64,000 nucleotides of DNA from Zoogloea sp041917255 (GCA_041917255.1 JAYRYA010000003.1:124001-188000), one strand, 5' to 3'; positions 53,661 to 63,015 are shown, counted from the first letter of the stretch. The notes: generated by a model not told the origin, from the sequence alone. Translations and numbers: made by a program.

Positions 53661-55063
53661 TCCGCACCCTTCCTGCCCTGCTGGCGCTGGGCTTTGCCGG
53701 CGCCATGACGGGCTGCGCCATCGGCCCCGACTACGTCCGACCCGACGCCCGCGTCCAGCTGCCCGATCAATACGCCGCGGCGCCGCTGTCTGCTGCGCCG
53801 GCGGTGGCCAGCAACTGGTGGACCCTGTTCGGCGACGCCACTCTCGACGATCTCGTCCGCCAGGCCCTGGCCAGCAGCCCGGACGCCCTGATCGCCGCTG
53901 CCCGCATCGAAGAGGCCGACGCCGTGCTGCGTCAGGTGGATGCGGCGCTGCTGCCCCAGGTGGATGGCAGCGTGGCCGGCACCCGCAACCGGATCAGCCA
54001 GACAACCGCCACGCCCATCCCTTCCACCGCGCCGATCACCCGCAGCAATGTGCGGATGGCGCTTGCCACCTCCTTCGAACTGGACGTGTGGGGCAAGCTC
54101 CGGCGCGCTTCCGAAGCGGCCCGGGCTCAGGCTCTGGGCACCCGCTACGCCAGCGACACGGTGTCCCTCAGCCTCGCTTCGTCGGTGGTGCAGGCCTACC
54201 TCAGCCTGCGCGCGCTGGACGCCCAGATCCTGGTCAATACCGATTCGGTCACCAGCCAGGCGAAGAGCACCCAACTCACCCGCACCCGCTTCGAGGGCGG
54301 CATCGCCTCGCAGCTGGACGTGCAGCAGGCCGAAGGCCAGCTCGCCACCTACACCGCGGCCCAGGTCCAGCTCGAGAAGAACCGCGCGCTGGCCGAAAAT
54401 CTGCTCGGTCTGTTGGTGGGCCAACCTGGTCTGAAGGTGGCTTCGGCCGATCTGCGCAGCCTGCCGGTGCCGCCGGTGCCGCCCGCCGGCCTGCCCTCGG
54501 CGCTGCTGGAAAGCCGCCCGGACGTGCGCAAGGCCGAAACCGACCTGATCGCCGCCAACGCCAAGATCGGCGTCGCCAAGGCCGCGCTGTTCCCGAGCAT
54601 CACCCTCACCGGCAACTTCGGCCGCGAGAGCAAGGACCTGTCCCAGCTGTTCAGTGCCCCGTCGGCCATCTGGTCGCTGGGCGCCGGCATCACCCAGCCG
54701 ATCTTCGAAGGTGGCCGTCTGCGCGCCCAGGTGGATCAGGTGAGCGCCCAGCAGGTCCAGACCCTCGAAACCTACCGCAAGACGGTGCAGACCGCCTTCC
54801 GCGAGGTGAACGACGCGCTCGTCACCGTGCGCCAGAACGCCGAAGCCGAAGACGCCTACGGCAAGGCCATGAACGCCGCCCAGCGCGCCCTCAAGCTCGC
54901 CCAGGCCCGCTACGACGGCGGCTATTCGCCCTACCTCGAGGTGCTCACCGCGCAGCGTACCGCCAACGATGCCACCCTCGCCTGGGTGCAGAACCGTCAG
55001 GCGCGCCTTGCGGCGTCGGTGGATCTGTTCAAGGCCCTTGGGGGCGGCTGGAAGGGAAGCTGA
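53657..55063 (+). CDS. outer-membrane efflux channel lipoprotein (OprM/NodT family)
   Basis: The 468-residue protein has a lipoprotein signal (LALGFAGAMTGCAIGPDYVR) and the paired helical and barrel repeats of the TolC/OprM class, including RIEEADAVLRQVDAALLPQV and LDVQQAEGQLATYTAAQVQL, with GLPSALLESRPDVRKAETDL. It completes the tripartite pump with the adaptor and RND protein. ATG at 53657 overlaps the pump gene stop. Confidence 0.94.
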   Translation: MIRTLPALLALGFAGAMTGCAIGPDYVRPDARVQLPDQYAAAPLSAAPAVASNWWTLFGDATLDDLVRQALASSPDALIAAARIEEADAVLRQVDAALLPQVDGSVAGTRNRISQTTATPIPSTAPITRSNVRMALATSFELDVWGKLRRASEAARAQALGTRYASDTVSLSLASSVVQAYLSLRALDAQILVNTDSVTSQAKSTQLTRTRFEGGIASQLDVQQAEGQLATYTAAQVQLEKNRALAENLLGLLVGQPGLKVASADLRSLPVPPVPPAGLPSALLESRPDVRKAETDLIAANAKIGVAKAALFPSITLTGNFGRESKDLSQLFSAPSAIWSLGAGITQPIFEGGRLRAQVDQVSAQQVQTLETYRKTVQTAFREVNDALVTVRQNAEAEDAYGKAMNAAQRALKLAQARYDGGYSPYLEVLTAQRTANDATLAWVQNRQARLAASVDLFKALGGGWKGS

Positions 55064-55454
55064 GCACCCGCTGGCTGTCTGCGGGGCGATGTACACGCCA
55101 CGCCAACACCTTGAAGGCGCAGCTCCCTAACCATGGTGTCCACGACGCAGTGGAGGTACCCATCCGCCTGGAAGTGTGCAAAGCACCGCGACTGTCACGG
55201 TGGACTGGCCCGCCGCCCTGGCGGCAGCCTGGGGCGCCTGGATGCCGTCGGTGGTGCCTCTCAACGTGCGCGCACGCGTCCGGTGCCGATCGCCACGCCC
55301 GCTCAGCGGCTTGGTTCGATTCGGTGCGCCCGGCCGCTTGGATGGCGCTGTTTCGCCCGCGTATCCCGGGGCAGGCGGCAGCCACTGCCCGATTCACAGG
55401 GTTTTAACGGGGCGCGTTTAGCCTGCGTGGCAGTTCAACTTCTGCCGACTGCAA
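55064..55454. other. 391-base non-coding gap
   Basis: This stretch separates the RND operon from the nucleotidase gene. Short open frames cross it on both strands but none has a family resemblance or a good start. No tRNA, hairpin terminator or palindrome of note was seen. The last 60 bases are relatively AT-rich (near TTTTAACG at about 55402) and may hold the promoter for the next gene. Confidence 0.6.
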
Positions 55455-57299
55455 ATGCGCCCCACCTCCCTCAAGACCCCGCTGCGCACCGTCGCTGCGT
55501 CCCTGTGCGCCCTCTCCCTTGCCGCCTGTGGCGGCAGCAGCAATCATGGTGAGCCCCTCGACCTGAGCATCCTGCACATCAACGATCACCACTCGCACCT
55601 GGATGCCGAGACCACCGCGCTCACCCTCAAGGACGCCGCTGGCACCAGCCGTTCGGTGACGGTGGACCTGGGCGGCTTCGCCCGCGTCACCGCCGCCATC
55701 GAGCAGCTCGCCGCCGGCAAGGCCAACGTGCTCAAGCTCCACGCGGGCGACGCCATTACCGGCGACCTGTACTTCACCCAGAGCGAAGGCCAGGCCGACG
55801 CGGTGCTGATGAACACCGTGTGTTTCGATGCCTTCACCCTTGGCAACCACGAATTCGACAGCGCCGACGCGGGCCTCGTGAAGTTCATCGACTACCTGCA
55901 CGCCGGCAGCTGCCAGACGCCGGTGCTGTCGGCCAATGTCCGTCCGGCGGCTGGCTCGCCGCTGGCCGCGCGGATCGCCGACTCCACCATCATCGTGCGC
56001 AGCGGTCAGGCGGTGGGCTTGATCGGCCTCACCGTCAAGGACAAGACCCAGTTCGCCTCGCGCCCCGATGCCACCACAACCTTCCTCGACGAAACCACCG
56101 CCGCGCAGGCCGCCATCGACGCCCTGCGCGCCCGCGGGGTGAACAAGATCGTGCTGATGTCCCACCTGGGCTACGACGCCGACAAGGCCATCGCACCCAG
56201 ACTCTCGGGCGTGGACGTGATCGTTGGCGGCGATTCCCACACCCTGCTCGGCCCCGACAGCATGAAGGACTTCGGCCTCACGCCCGCTGGCGCCTATCCC
56301 ACCGCGAGCACCGACAAGGACGGCCGCCCGGTGTGCATCGCCCAGGCCTGGCAATACGCCTACGCCGTGGGCGCGCTCGACGTGAGCTTCGACGCCGATG
56401 GCGTGGTGACCCGTTGCACCGGCAAGCCCCAGGTGCTCGTCGGCGACACCTACAAGGTGGGTGGCGCGGCCGTCGCCGCGGCCGATGCCAGCGCCTACCG
56501 CAGCCAGCTCGACGCCTCCGGCGTGTTCCGCACCACCACGCCCTCAGCCGCCGCCACCGCGGCGCTGGCGCCTTTCAAGGCCGCCAAGGACGCCCTCGGC
56601 ACCCAGGTGGCCGGTACTGCCGCCGACAACCTGTGCCTGCGCCGCGTGCCCGGCACCAAGCGCGACACCAGCCGCTCCAGCCTCGGCGACGTCTGCAACA
56701 AGGACGCCACCGTGATCGCCCAGGGCGGCGACATCCAGCAGCTCGTGGCCGACGCCTTCCTGGCCCAGGGCCAGCGCTTCGGTGGCGCCGACATCAGCCT
56801 GCAGAACGCCGGCGGCGTGCGCGTCGATCTGGCTGCCGGCAACCTCACCGTCGGCCGCATCTACACCCTGCTGCCCTTCAAGAACACCCTCTACCGCCTG
56901 GTGCTCACCGGCGCGCAGGTCAAGTCGGCGCTGGAAGACGGCGTGGATTCGGTGATGAACGGCACCGGCACCGGCGCGTACCCCTACACTGGCGGCCTGC
57001 GCTTCCGGGTGGACATGAACCAGACCAAGGGCAACCGGGTGAGCAACCTGGAAATCCGCAACGCCAGCGGCGCGTGGGCCGCCCTCGACCCGGCCGCCAG
57101 CTACAAGCTCATCACCAACAACTTCACCGCCGAAGGCGGCGACAAGTACGACACCTTCAAGACCATCCCCGCCGCCCAGCGCGAAGACACCTTCCTCGAC
57201 TACGCCGACTCCTTCCTGCAATACGTGCGCAGCAAGGGCGCGCTGACCAAGCCGGTGGCGGCGGAGCGGAGCACGCAGGGGTATATCGAGACGCCGTGA
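55455..57299 (+). CDS. 5'-nucleotidase family lipoprotein
   Basis: The 614-residue protein has a lipoprotein signal (LCALSLAACGGSS) and a metallophosphatase domain with HINDHHSHLDAE, LHAGDAITGDLYF, LGNHEFDSAD, MSHLGYD and GGDSHTLL, followed by a C-terminal 5'-nucleotidase domain (ITNNFTAEGGDKYDTF) with the substrate-stacking aromatic. This is the UshA/NadN class, hydrolysing 5'-nucleotides or NAD-type compounds outside the inner membrane. It is distinct from the CpdB-like gene at 31 kb. Confidence 0.88.
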   Translation: MRPTSLKTPLRTVAASLCALSLAACGGSSNHGEPLDLSILHINDHHSHLDAETTALTLKDAAGTSRSVTVDLGGFARVTAAIEQLAAGKANVLKLHAGDAITGDLYFTQSEGQADAVLMNTVCFDAFTLGNHEFDSADAGLVKFIDYLHAGSCQTPVLSANVRPAAGSPLAARIADSTIIVRSGQAVGLIGLTVKDKTQFASRPDATTTFLDETTAAQAAIDALRARGVNKIVLMSHLGYDADKAIAPRLSGVDVIVGGDSHTLLGPDSMKDFGLTPAGAYPTASTDKDGRPVCIAQAWQYAYAVGALDVSFDADGVVTRCTGKPQVLVGDTYKVGGAAVAAADASAYRSQLDASGVFRTTTPSAAATAALAPFKAAKDALGTQVAGTAADNLCLRRVPGTKRDTSRSSLGDVCNKDATVIAQGGDIQQLVADAFLAQGQRFGGADISLQNAGGVRVDLAAGNLTVGRIYTLLPFKNTLYRLVLTGAQVKSALEDGVDSVMNGTGTGAYPYTGGLRFRVDMNQTKGNRVSNLEIRNASGAWAALDPAASYKLITNNFTAEGGDKYDTFKTIPAAQREDTFLDYADSFLQYVRSKGALTKPVAAERSTQGYIETP

Positions 57300-57320
57300 T
57301 GGGCCGGGTGGCCGGATTGT

Positions 57321-57344
57321 GTCGGGCTTGAGGGGCTGCCCGAC
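57321..57344 (+). terminator. hairpin after the nucleotidase gene
   Basis: GTCGGGC-N10-GCCCGAC is a perfect 7-bp stem 21 bases after the stop, flanked by a further GCCGGGT/ACCCGGC pair. No T-run, so a weak terminator at best. Confidence 0.45.
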
Positions 57345-57489
57345 CCGGCCGCGGCGGTCGTTCCTGCCGGTCGGCCCACAGCCGGCCGCGCGGTTCATCT
57401 ATGATCGTCTTGTGCGCCGCAGCGGAGGCCCGCTCCATCCCTGTCGGGTGATCCGCGCGTGCGGCGCCGCTGGAGCCCCGACTTCAACC

Positions 57490-58032
57490 ATGAAATGCAT
57501 TCTCGACGCGTGGCATGCCCACCATCCGGAGCTGCTGCGCTTTGTCGCCGCCCGTGTCGCCGATCCGCAGGAGGCGCATGACCTGGTGCAGGAGGTCTTT
57601 CTCCGGGCCACGCGGCTCGACAAGGGCCTGTGTGGCGTCGAGAATCGTCGTGCCTGGCTTTTCCAGGTGGCCAGGAATCTGCTGATCGACCGTTACCGGA
57701 CGGCCCGGGACGAGATACCGCTGGACGACGAACCGGCTCTCGCGGGCGTGGCGGACGATCTGGCGCCGGTGGAGGCGCTTTCCCAATGCCTGCCGCGGGT
57801 GCTCGGTGAGCTGTCGCCCGAGGACCGGGAGGCCATCACCCTGTGCGATATCCAAGGGCTCTCCCAACAAGCGCTGGCCGATCGGCTGGGGCTGTCGTTG
57901 CCGGCCGCGAAATCCCGGGTCCAGCGGGCGCGGCGGCGACTGCGCGAGCAGATGGTGCGCGCCTGCCAGGTGCAGTTCGACGAGCTTGGGCACGTCTGCT
58001 GCTTTGTGCCGCGTCCTCCGGCGGGCGGATAG
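57490..58032 (+). CDS. ECF-type RNA polymerase sigma factor (SigZ-like)
   Basis: The 180-residue protein has sigma region 2 (LLRFVAARVADPQEAHDLVQ, with the DLVQEVFLRA core and WLFQVARNLLIDRYR) and region 4 (LSPEDREAITLCDIQGLSQQ, then QQALADRLGLSLPAAKSRVQ). It ends with a cysteine-bearing tail (CQVQFDELGHVCCFVPRP) as in SigZ-type factors. No anti-sigma gene is next to it. A permease and a small thioredoxin follow, which are probably its targets. The start at 57490 matches the family N-terminus. Confidence 0.88.
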   Translation: MKCILDAWHAHHPELLRFVAARVADPQEAHDLVQEVFLRATRLDKGLCGVENRRAWLFQVARNLLIDRYRTARDEIPLDDEPALAGVADDLAPVEALSQCLPRVLGELSPEDREAITLCDIQGLSQQALADRLGLSLPAAKSRVQRARRRLREQMVRACQVQFDELGHVCCFVPRPPAGG

Positions 58033-58105
58033 TTTCACCCGGGCCTGCATCCTTTGGCGCACGCCGTCGTCTCCTGAAGTGAGAGCGAACTTCGAGGAGC
58101 GTCAA

Positions 58106-59161
58106 ATGGCCCTGCAACCCACACTGGAAAACCCTGATCGACGCCCTGTGCTGCCCTGGCTGGCAGGGATCGGTGCGGTGTCGGCGCTCTGGCTGGCCGC
58201 CTACGCCCACCTGACGGAATTCGCCGACGGGATACTGGCCGTCGTGGGGCTGACGCGCCACACGGCGCTGGGCGAGGCCGTGCATTTCTTCTGCTACGAC
58301 GCCCCCAAGGTGTTGCTGCTGCTCACCGGCATCGTCTTCGTCATGGGCGTCGTCCAGACCTTCTTCGCGCCGGAGCGCACGCGGGCGCTGCTGGCGGGCC
58401 GACGCGTCGGGGTGGGCAATGCGCTGGCCGCGCTGCTCGGCATCGTCACGCCCTTCTGCTCGTGTTCGGCGGTGCCGCTGTTCATCGGCTTCCTCTCCGC
58501 CGGCGTGCCGCTGGGCGTCACCTTCTCTTTCCTCATCTCGGCGCCGATGGTCAATGAAGTGGCGCTCGTACTGCTCTTCGGAATATTCGGCTGGAAGGTC
58601 GCCTTCCTCTACCTCGGCCTGGGGCTGGCGGTGGCCATCGTGGCGGGGCTGGTGATCGGTCAGTTGCGCATGGAAGCGCATCTGGAGGACTGGGTCCGGC
58701 AGATGCAGAACGGTCAGTCCGCCAGCTATGTGGCGGAAGCGCTGGACTGGGTGGCACGCTTCGACGCCGGCCGCGAGCACGTCCGGAGCATCGTCGGCAA
58801 AGTCTGGCCCTACGTGCTGGCGGGGATCGGGCTGGGGGCCGGCATCCACGGCTACGTGCCGGAGGATTTCATGGCGTCCTTCATGGGCAAGGATGTGTGG
58901 TGGGCCGTGCCCGCCGCGGTATTGCTCGGGGTGCCGATGTACACCAACGCAGCCGGCATCATTCCCATCGTCGAGGCCTTGCTGGGCAAAGGTGCCGCGC
59001 TGGGCACCGTGCTGGCCTTCATGATGGCGGTGATCGCCCTGTCTGCGCCCGAGATGATCATCCTGCGCAAGGTGCTCAAGCCACGGCTCATTGCCACCTT
59101 CGCAGGGGTGGTGGCGGCGGGCATCCTGCTGGTGGGCTATGTGTTCAATCTGGTTCTGTAA
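58106..59161 (+). CDS. YraQ/ArsP-type (DUF318) permease
   Basis: The 351-residue protein has about eight helices and the family motif TPFCSCSAVPLFIGFLSAGV (residues about 110-130), followed later by GVPMYTNAAGIIPIVEALLG. Related ArsP proteins export trivalent organoarsenicals, and others handle other soft-metal or thiol compounds. Start at 58106 follows a GAGGAGCGTC site. A mini-thioredoxin follows 17 bases after. Substrate is not fixed. Confidence 0.9.
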   Translation: MALQPTLENPDRRPVLPWLAGIGAVSALWLAAYAHLTEFADGILAVVGLTRHTALGEAVHFFCYDAPKVLLLLTGIVFVMGVVQTFFAPERTRALLAGRRVGVGNALAALLGIVTPFCSCSAVPLFIGFLSAGVPLGVTFSFLISAPMVNEVALVLLFGIFGWKVAFLYLGLGLAVAIVAGLVIGQLRMEAHLEDWVRQMQNGQSASYVAEALDWVARFDAGREHVRSIVGKVWPYVLAGIGLGAGIHGYVPEDFMASFMGKDVWWAVPAAVLLGVPMYTNAAGIIPIVEALLGKGAALGTVLAFMMAVIALSAPEMIILRKVLKPRLIATFAGVVAAGILLVGYVFNLVL

Positions 59162-59178
59162 GCGGAAGGGAGCATCGA

Positions 59179-59409
59179 ATGAAGAGCGTCAAAGTGCTGG
59201 GTACGGGCTGCGCCAACTGTCGCAACACCGTCGCGCTGATCGAGGCCGTCGCCAAGGCCCGCGGCGCGGAAATCACCCTCGAAAAGGTCGAAGACCTGCC
59301 CGCCATCATGGGCTATGGCGTGATGTCGACGCCCGGCGTGGTGATCGACGGGCAGGTGGTTCATGCGGGCGGCGTGCCGAGCCGGAGCAAGGTCGAAGGC
59401 TGGTTCTGA
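59179..59409 (+). CDS. small redox thioredoxin-like protein (TM0996/MTH895 type)
   Basis: The 76-residue protein is a minimal thioredoxin fold with the active-site motif CANC (GTGCANCRNTV) and the cis-Pro segment MSTPGVVIDG. Proteins of this type are regularly encoded next to YraQ/ArsP permeases. It may keep permease cysteines or a thiol-bound substrate reduced. GGAAGGGAG lies upstream of the ATG. Confidence 0.9.
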   Translation: MKSVKVLGTGCANCRNTVALIEAVAKARGAEITLEKVEDLPAIMGYGVMSTPGVVIDGQVVHAGGVPSRSKVEGWF

Positions 59410-59431
59410 ACGCCCGCGTGGTGAGGCGCGG

Positions 59432-60163
59432 TCAGGCTTTCCTGCTCCGGGGCGCCGCCTTGCGCTTCTTGTCCTTTTCGCCCTTGGCCGCGCTCTTGGG
59501 GGCGGGCTTGCTGGCGTTGTCGGCCTGGTCGAGCCACAGCAGGGCATCCACGTAGGACACGAAGCGCTTGAGGTAGCCGGGCGAAACATCGCGCATCAGC
59601 TTGAGGGATTGCAGCGCCAGCAGGTGGGAGTTGAGCGGGCCGGCGTTTTCCGGGGCCTGGGCGAGGGCTTCGGCGAGCTGCTGTTCGACCTTGAGTTCGG
59701 CCCAGATCTTCTCGAAGTAGGCGAGGGAGCTGGTGTCGGCAGGGGCGTCGGCGTCGTCCGCGGGGCTGGCCGGGGTGCCGGGGGCGTCGGCCCGCTTGCG
59801 CTGGTCGAGCTGGGTGACGAGGTCGGCGAGCAGGGGGGCACGCCGGCTGGCCTCCAGCCGGGCGATGCGCTGGCGCAACTGGGCGAAGTGGCTGCTGGCG
59901 TGGAGCGCGGTGAGTTCGTCGGCGGCGTCGGGGAACTCGCCGCAGGCGAGGGCGAGGAGGGCGTCGGCCTCGCCGCGGGCTTTGCCAAGGCAGGCGGTGT
60001 AGTCGGCCAGCCGCGTGGCGAGGCGGGCGTCGCCCTGCGGGTGGCTGCTGCGCCGGGCGAGCGCTTCCAGATAGCGCAGCCGCACCGGGTCGATCTGCGC
60101 GGCCCCCGCGGCGCGCAGGGCGGCGAGGGCGGCGGCGGGATCGTTGGCCGGTGCCGGACTCAT
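59432..60163 (-). CDS. DUF2894 family protein
   Basis: The 243-residue protein is judged by eye to be a DUF2894 member. It is largely helical, with PVRLRYLEALARRSS, a disordered linker (KRADAPGTPASPADDADAPA) and a second helical part (AYFEKIWAELKVEQQLAEAL), then a Lys/Ala-rich basic tail. Function is unknown. It ends the four-gene DUF3348/DUF802/OmpA unit, with ATG overlapping the OmpA stop by 4 bases. Confidence 0.7.
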   Translation of the reverse strand: MSPAPANDPAAALAALRAAGAAQIDPVRLRYLEALARRSSHPQGDARLATRLADYTACLGKARGEADALLALACGEFPDAADELTALHASSHFAQLRQRIARLEASRRAPLLADLVTQLDQRKRADAPGTPASPADDADAPADTSSLAYFEKIWAELKVEQQLAEALAQAPENAGPLNSHLLALQSLKLMRDVSPGYLKRFVSYVDALLWLDQADNASKPAPKSAAKGEKDKKRKAAPRSRKA

Positions 60164-60801
60164 TTGCCTTCGGTGACGGCCTTGCCGGAGCGGGGCACCG
60201 GGGCCATCTCGACGCGGCGGTTGCGGGCGCGGCCTTCGGCGTCGGCGTTGGAGGCGACGGGCTGCTCGGGGCCGAAGGCGGCGGCGAAGATCGAGGCGGC
60301 CGGCACGCCTTCGTCGATCATCGTGCGGGTGACGGTGAGGGCGCGCTGGGCGGAGAGTTCCCAGTTGTCGGCAAACTTGCGGTTGCTGTCGCGCACCGGG
60401 CGGTCGTCGGTGAAACCGCTCACCATCAGTATCTCGTCGCGGGTGCCCAGGTAGGCGGCGAGCGGCGCGGCGAGGCTCTTCAGCAGTTGCCGGCCTTCGG
60501 GCTGAAGCTCGTCGGAGTTGAGGGCGAAGAGCACGCTGCCGCTGATGCCGATGCGCCCGTTATCCAGGGTGACGCGGCCGGAGGCGAGCGGGCCGGCGAG
60601 GGCCTTCTCGAGCGTCACGCGGCGCTGTTCTTCCTGCTGGCGTTTGTGCACCTCGGCCTCGAGGCTGCTGGCGAGCTCCAGCTGCACGCCCAGCACGCCC
60701 ACCAGAATCAGCACGAAGGCGCCCAGCAGGCCGGACATCAGGTCGCCGAAGACGGCCCAGACCGGCGTGCTGTGCTCGATGTTGTCGTCGAGGCTTTCCA
60801 T
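60160..60801 (-). CDS. MotB-like OmpA-family protein, stator partner of the DUF802 protein
   Basis: The 213-residue protein has one N-terminal membrane helix (VWAVFGDLMSGLLGAFVLIL, about 14-40) with an Asp at position 20, in the place of the proton-binding Asp of MotB (YADFMTAMMAFFLVMW). The C-terminal OmpA domain (about 85-205) has VSGFTDDRPV, NWELSAQRALTV and ARNRRVEM, the peptidoglycan-binding signature. It starts 1 base after the DUF802 gene and overlaps DUF2894. The layout matches MotB, TolR/ExbD-plus-OmpA and ZorB proteins. Confidence 0.85.
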   Translation of the reverse strand: MESLDDNIEHSTPVWAVFGDLMSGLLGAFVLILVGVLGVQLELASSLEAEVHKRQQEEQRRVTLEKALAGPLASGRVTLDNGRIGISGSVLFALNSDELQPEGRQLLKSLAAPLAAYLGTRDEILMVSGFTDDRPVRDSNRKFADNWELSAQRALTVTRTMIDEGVPAASIFAAAFGPEQPVASNADAEGRARNRRVEMAPVPRSGKAVTEGK

Positions 60802-60802
60802 C

Positions 60803-63013
60803 TCAGTTGTCGGCCGCCAGCGTCGCCTGGCGGCTGGAGAGCTGCTGCAGGTTCTCGACGATCTGCTTCTGCGACATCACCGACAGGTCGATGATCTCCC
60901 GCGCCTGGGCCACGTAGTAGGCGAGCTGCTCGTCGCTGCGGGCGACGGATTTTTCCAGCGAGCCTTCGACGCGCTGCAGGGTTTCCATCAGCTTGTCGCT
61001 GGATTCGCTGAACAGCTCGACCGCCAGGCCGAAGGCTTCGCCCAGGCTGGCCACCTCGACGGCGCCGCTGCTGAGGTGGGTGGCGGCCTGGGCGATCTTC
61101 ACGGACTCGCGGTCCACCTGGGCCTCGAAGCGCTTGCCGATGCCTTCGAGCAGGCTGGCCGAGGAGGCCACCAGGGCGTCGATGCCGCCGCGCTGTTCGG
61201 TGGAGGCGTGGTTGATGGCGTCGAGCAGCGTGGCCAGGGTTTCCATGATGCGGCTGCGCTCTTCGAGCAAGGTGTTGTCCCGGGCCATGCTGGCGGTGAG
61301 TTCCTGGCGCAGCTGCTGGATGACTGCGGCGGCGGCGCGGGGGGCTTCGGCGGCAGTCTCCATCAGGCGGGTGACCTCGCCGATGGTCTGGCTGGCCTGG
61401 GCGCGGGCGTCGGCGCTCATGGCGCGGGCGGTGTCGCCGAGGGTCTGGCAGATCTGTTCCTGCTGGGCCAGGGTGCGCTCGCCCACGCTCTGCCATTCGG
61501 CCTTGAGGGTGGCGGCGAGGGCTTCCACCGAGGCGGTCATGGCGGCCAGGCGCTGGGTGTCGGCGGCGGCCAGCTCGCCCTGCAGCGTGGTCTGGGAATC
61601 CTTGAGGGTGGCGAGGAGCGTGGCGGCGCCGGCTTCGAAGCGCGTCGCGAAGGCCGCCAGCGCGTCGCGGGTCTCGCGGGTGAGCGTGTCGGTGCTGTGT
61701 TCGTGGGCGGCGAGGGCGGCGGTCCAGGTGTCGGTGACGCTGCCCACCGCGCTGCCGAAGCGGGCCGCGAGGCCGTCGAGCTGGGTTTCGACGCTGCCGG
61801 CGAGTTGTTCGTGGAGCGTGCGGGTGTCGCTGTGGGTGGCGGCAAGGGCCGTGGCCAGCTCGGCTTGCAGGGCGGCGTGGGTCGCGCCGACGCTCGCCAG
61901 CAGCGCGGCAGAGCGAGTCTCGAAGGTGTCGGCGTAAGTCTGGAGGGCGGTCTGCAGTTGCTGGTGAAGGCGGTCGTTGCCGGCTTCGTGGCGGGCGAGG
62001 GTGGTGGCCCAGCCGTCGGTGACCTGGGCGATGCTGCTGCCGAAGCGCTCGGAAAGGCCGTCGAGCTGGGTCTGCACGGTGTCGGCCACGCGGCTGTGGA
62101 GGGCGCTGGTCTCGCGGGCGATGCCGCTCATGGTGGCCTCGACCACCGGCTGGATGGTGGATCCGGCAATGCGTGCACTCTCGGTAAGGCTGTCGCGCAG
62201 GGATTGATCCACCGATGTGGCGAGCCCGGTGTAGATGCGCGTCGCTTCCTGGTAGTGGCTTTGCTGGTTGGCGAGGAGCTGGTCGGCAAGCTGCTGGTTG
62301 TGGCGTTCGAGCGTGGCCATCATTGTCTGCAGGGTGCTCACCATCTCGGGCAGGGCCTGGGCCTGGGCCTGCAGGGCGCGGTAGGTTTCCTCGCGCCGGT
62401 GGCTGAGGGAGAAGCCGCGCAACACGCTGGCGATGCGTGCGTCCAGCAGCCGCCCGGCGGCCAGCCGGTCGCGCCGCAGGAGCGCCGAGATCAGGCCCAG
62501 CAGGGTGGACGCTGCCACGCCCGCCACCGAGGTGCCGAAGGCCACGCCCAGACCTTTCACCGGGGCGGCCAGCGCAGCGCGGATGGTGTGCAGGTCGGTG
62601 GTGCTCTCCAGCGCGATCACCGCACCGTTGAGGGTGACGACCATGCCCAGAAAGGTGCCGAGCATGCCCAGCAGCACCAGCATCCCCACCAGATAAGGCG
62701 TCATTGCCGGGCCGGGCAGGGCCACGCGCTCGCCCTCGATGCGCAGGCGCACGGCGTTCTGCAGCGACGGATCGACGCCGGCCAGCCAGTTGTCGAGGCT
62801 GGGGAGGTTGTCGGGGATCGCCGCGAGGGCCTTGGTGAGGCTGTCGGTGGCGGCGGAAAAGCGGCGCAGCTCAACGGCACCGGCCACGTAGACAAGGCCG
62901 ATGATGACGGTCATGGCGAGGGCCAGCGGGCTGCCGCCGATATAGCCGACGCCCACCCAGCCCACCGCAACCAGGCCGATGAAAAAGGCCGTCCAGCAAA
63001 TCTTCTTGTTCAT
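60803..63013 (-). CDS. DUF802 protein with MotA/TolQ/ExbB-like core and long coiled-coil tail
   Basis: The 736-residue protein has four membrane helices: about 6-24, 30-48, 104-128 (TPYLVGMLVLLGMLGTFLGM) and 152-178 (VKGLGVAFGTSVAGVAASTL). The last two match the MotA/TolQ/ExbB pattern LGLLGT...G, then P-x-G-x-A-x-A-x-x-x-x-T-x-x-G. After residue 190 come about 550 residues of helical coiled coil with repeats (SERFGSSIAQVTDGWATTLA and AARFGSAVGSVTDTWTAALA). This long-tailed stator layout resembles ZorA. It precedes the OmpA gene and follows DUF3348 with 2-base spacing. Confidence 0.85.
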   Translation of the reverse strand: MNKKICWTAFFIGLVAVGWVGVGYIGGSPLALAMTVIIGLVYVAGAVELRRFSAATDSLTKALAAIPDNLPSLDNWLAGVDPSLQNAVRLRIEGERVALPGPAMTPYLVGMLVLLGMLGTFLGMVVTLNGAVIALESTTDLHTIRAALAAPVKGLGVAFGTSVAGVAASTLLGLISALLRRDRLAAGRLLDARIASVLRGFSLSHRREETYRALQAQAQALPEMVSTLQTMMATLERHNQQLADQLLANQQSHYQEATRIYTGLATSVDQSLRDSLTESARIAGSTIQPVVEATMSGIARETSALHSRVADTVQTQLDGLSERFGSSIAQVTDGWATTLARHEAGNDRLHQQLQTALQTYADTFETRSAALLASVGATHAALQAELATALAATHSDTRTLHEQLAGSVETQLDGLAARFGSAVGSVTDTWTAALAAHEHSTDTLTRETRDALAAFATRFEAGAATLLATLKDSQTTLQGELAAADTQRLAAMTASVEALAATLKAEWQSVGERTLAQQEQICQTLGDTARAMSADARAQASQTIGEVTRLMETAAEAPRAAAAVIQQLRQELTASMARDNTLLEERSRIMETLATLLDAINHASTEQRGGIDALVASSASLLEGIGKRFEAQVDRESVKIAQAATHLSSGAVEVASLGEAFGLAVELFSESSDKLMETLQRVEGSLEKSVARSDEQLAYYVAQAREIIDLSVMSQKQIVENLQQLSSRQATLAADN

Positions 63014-63015
63014 GC

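Noticed and set aside
55064..55454. Short open frames in the gap before the nucleotidase gene
   Set aside because: No ribosome site or conserved sequence; they run through on several frames at once.
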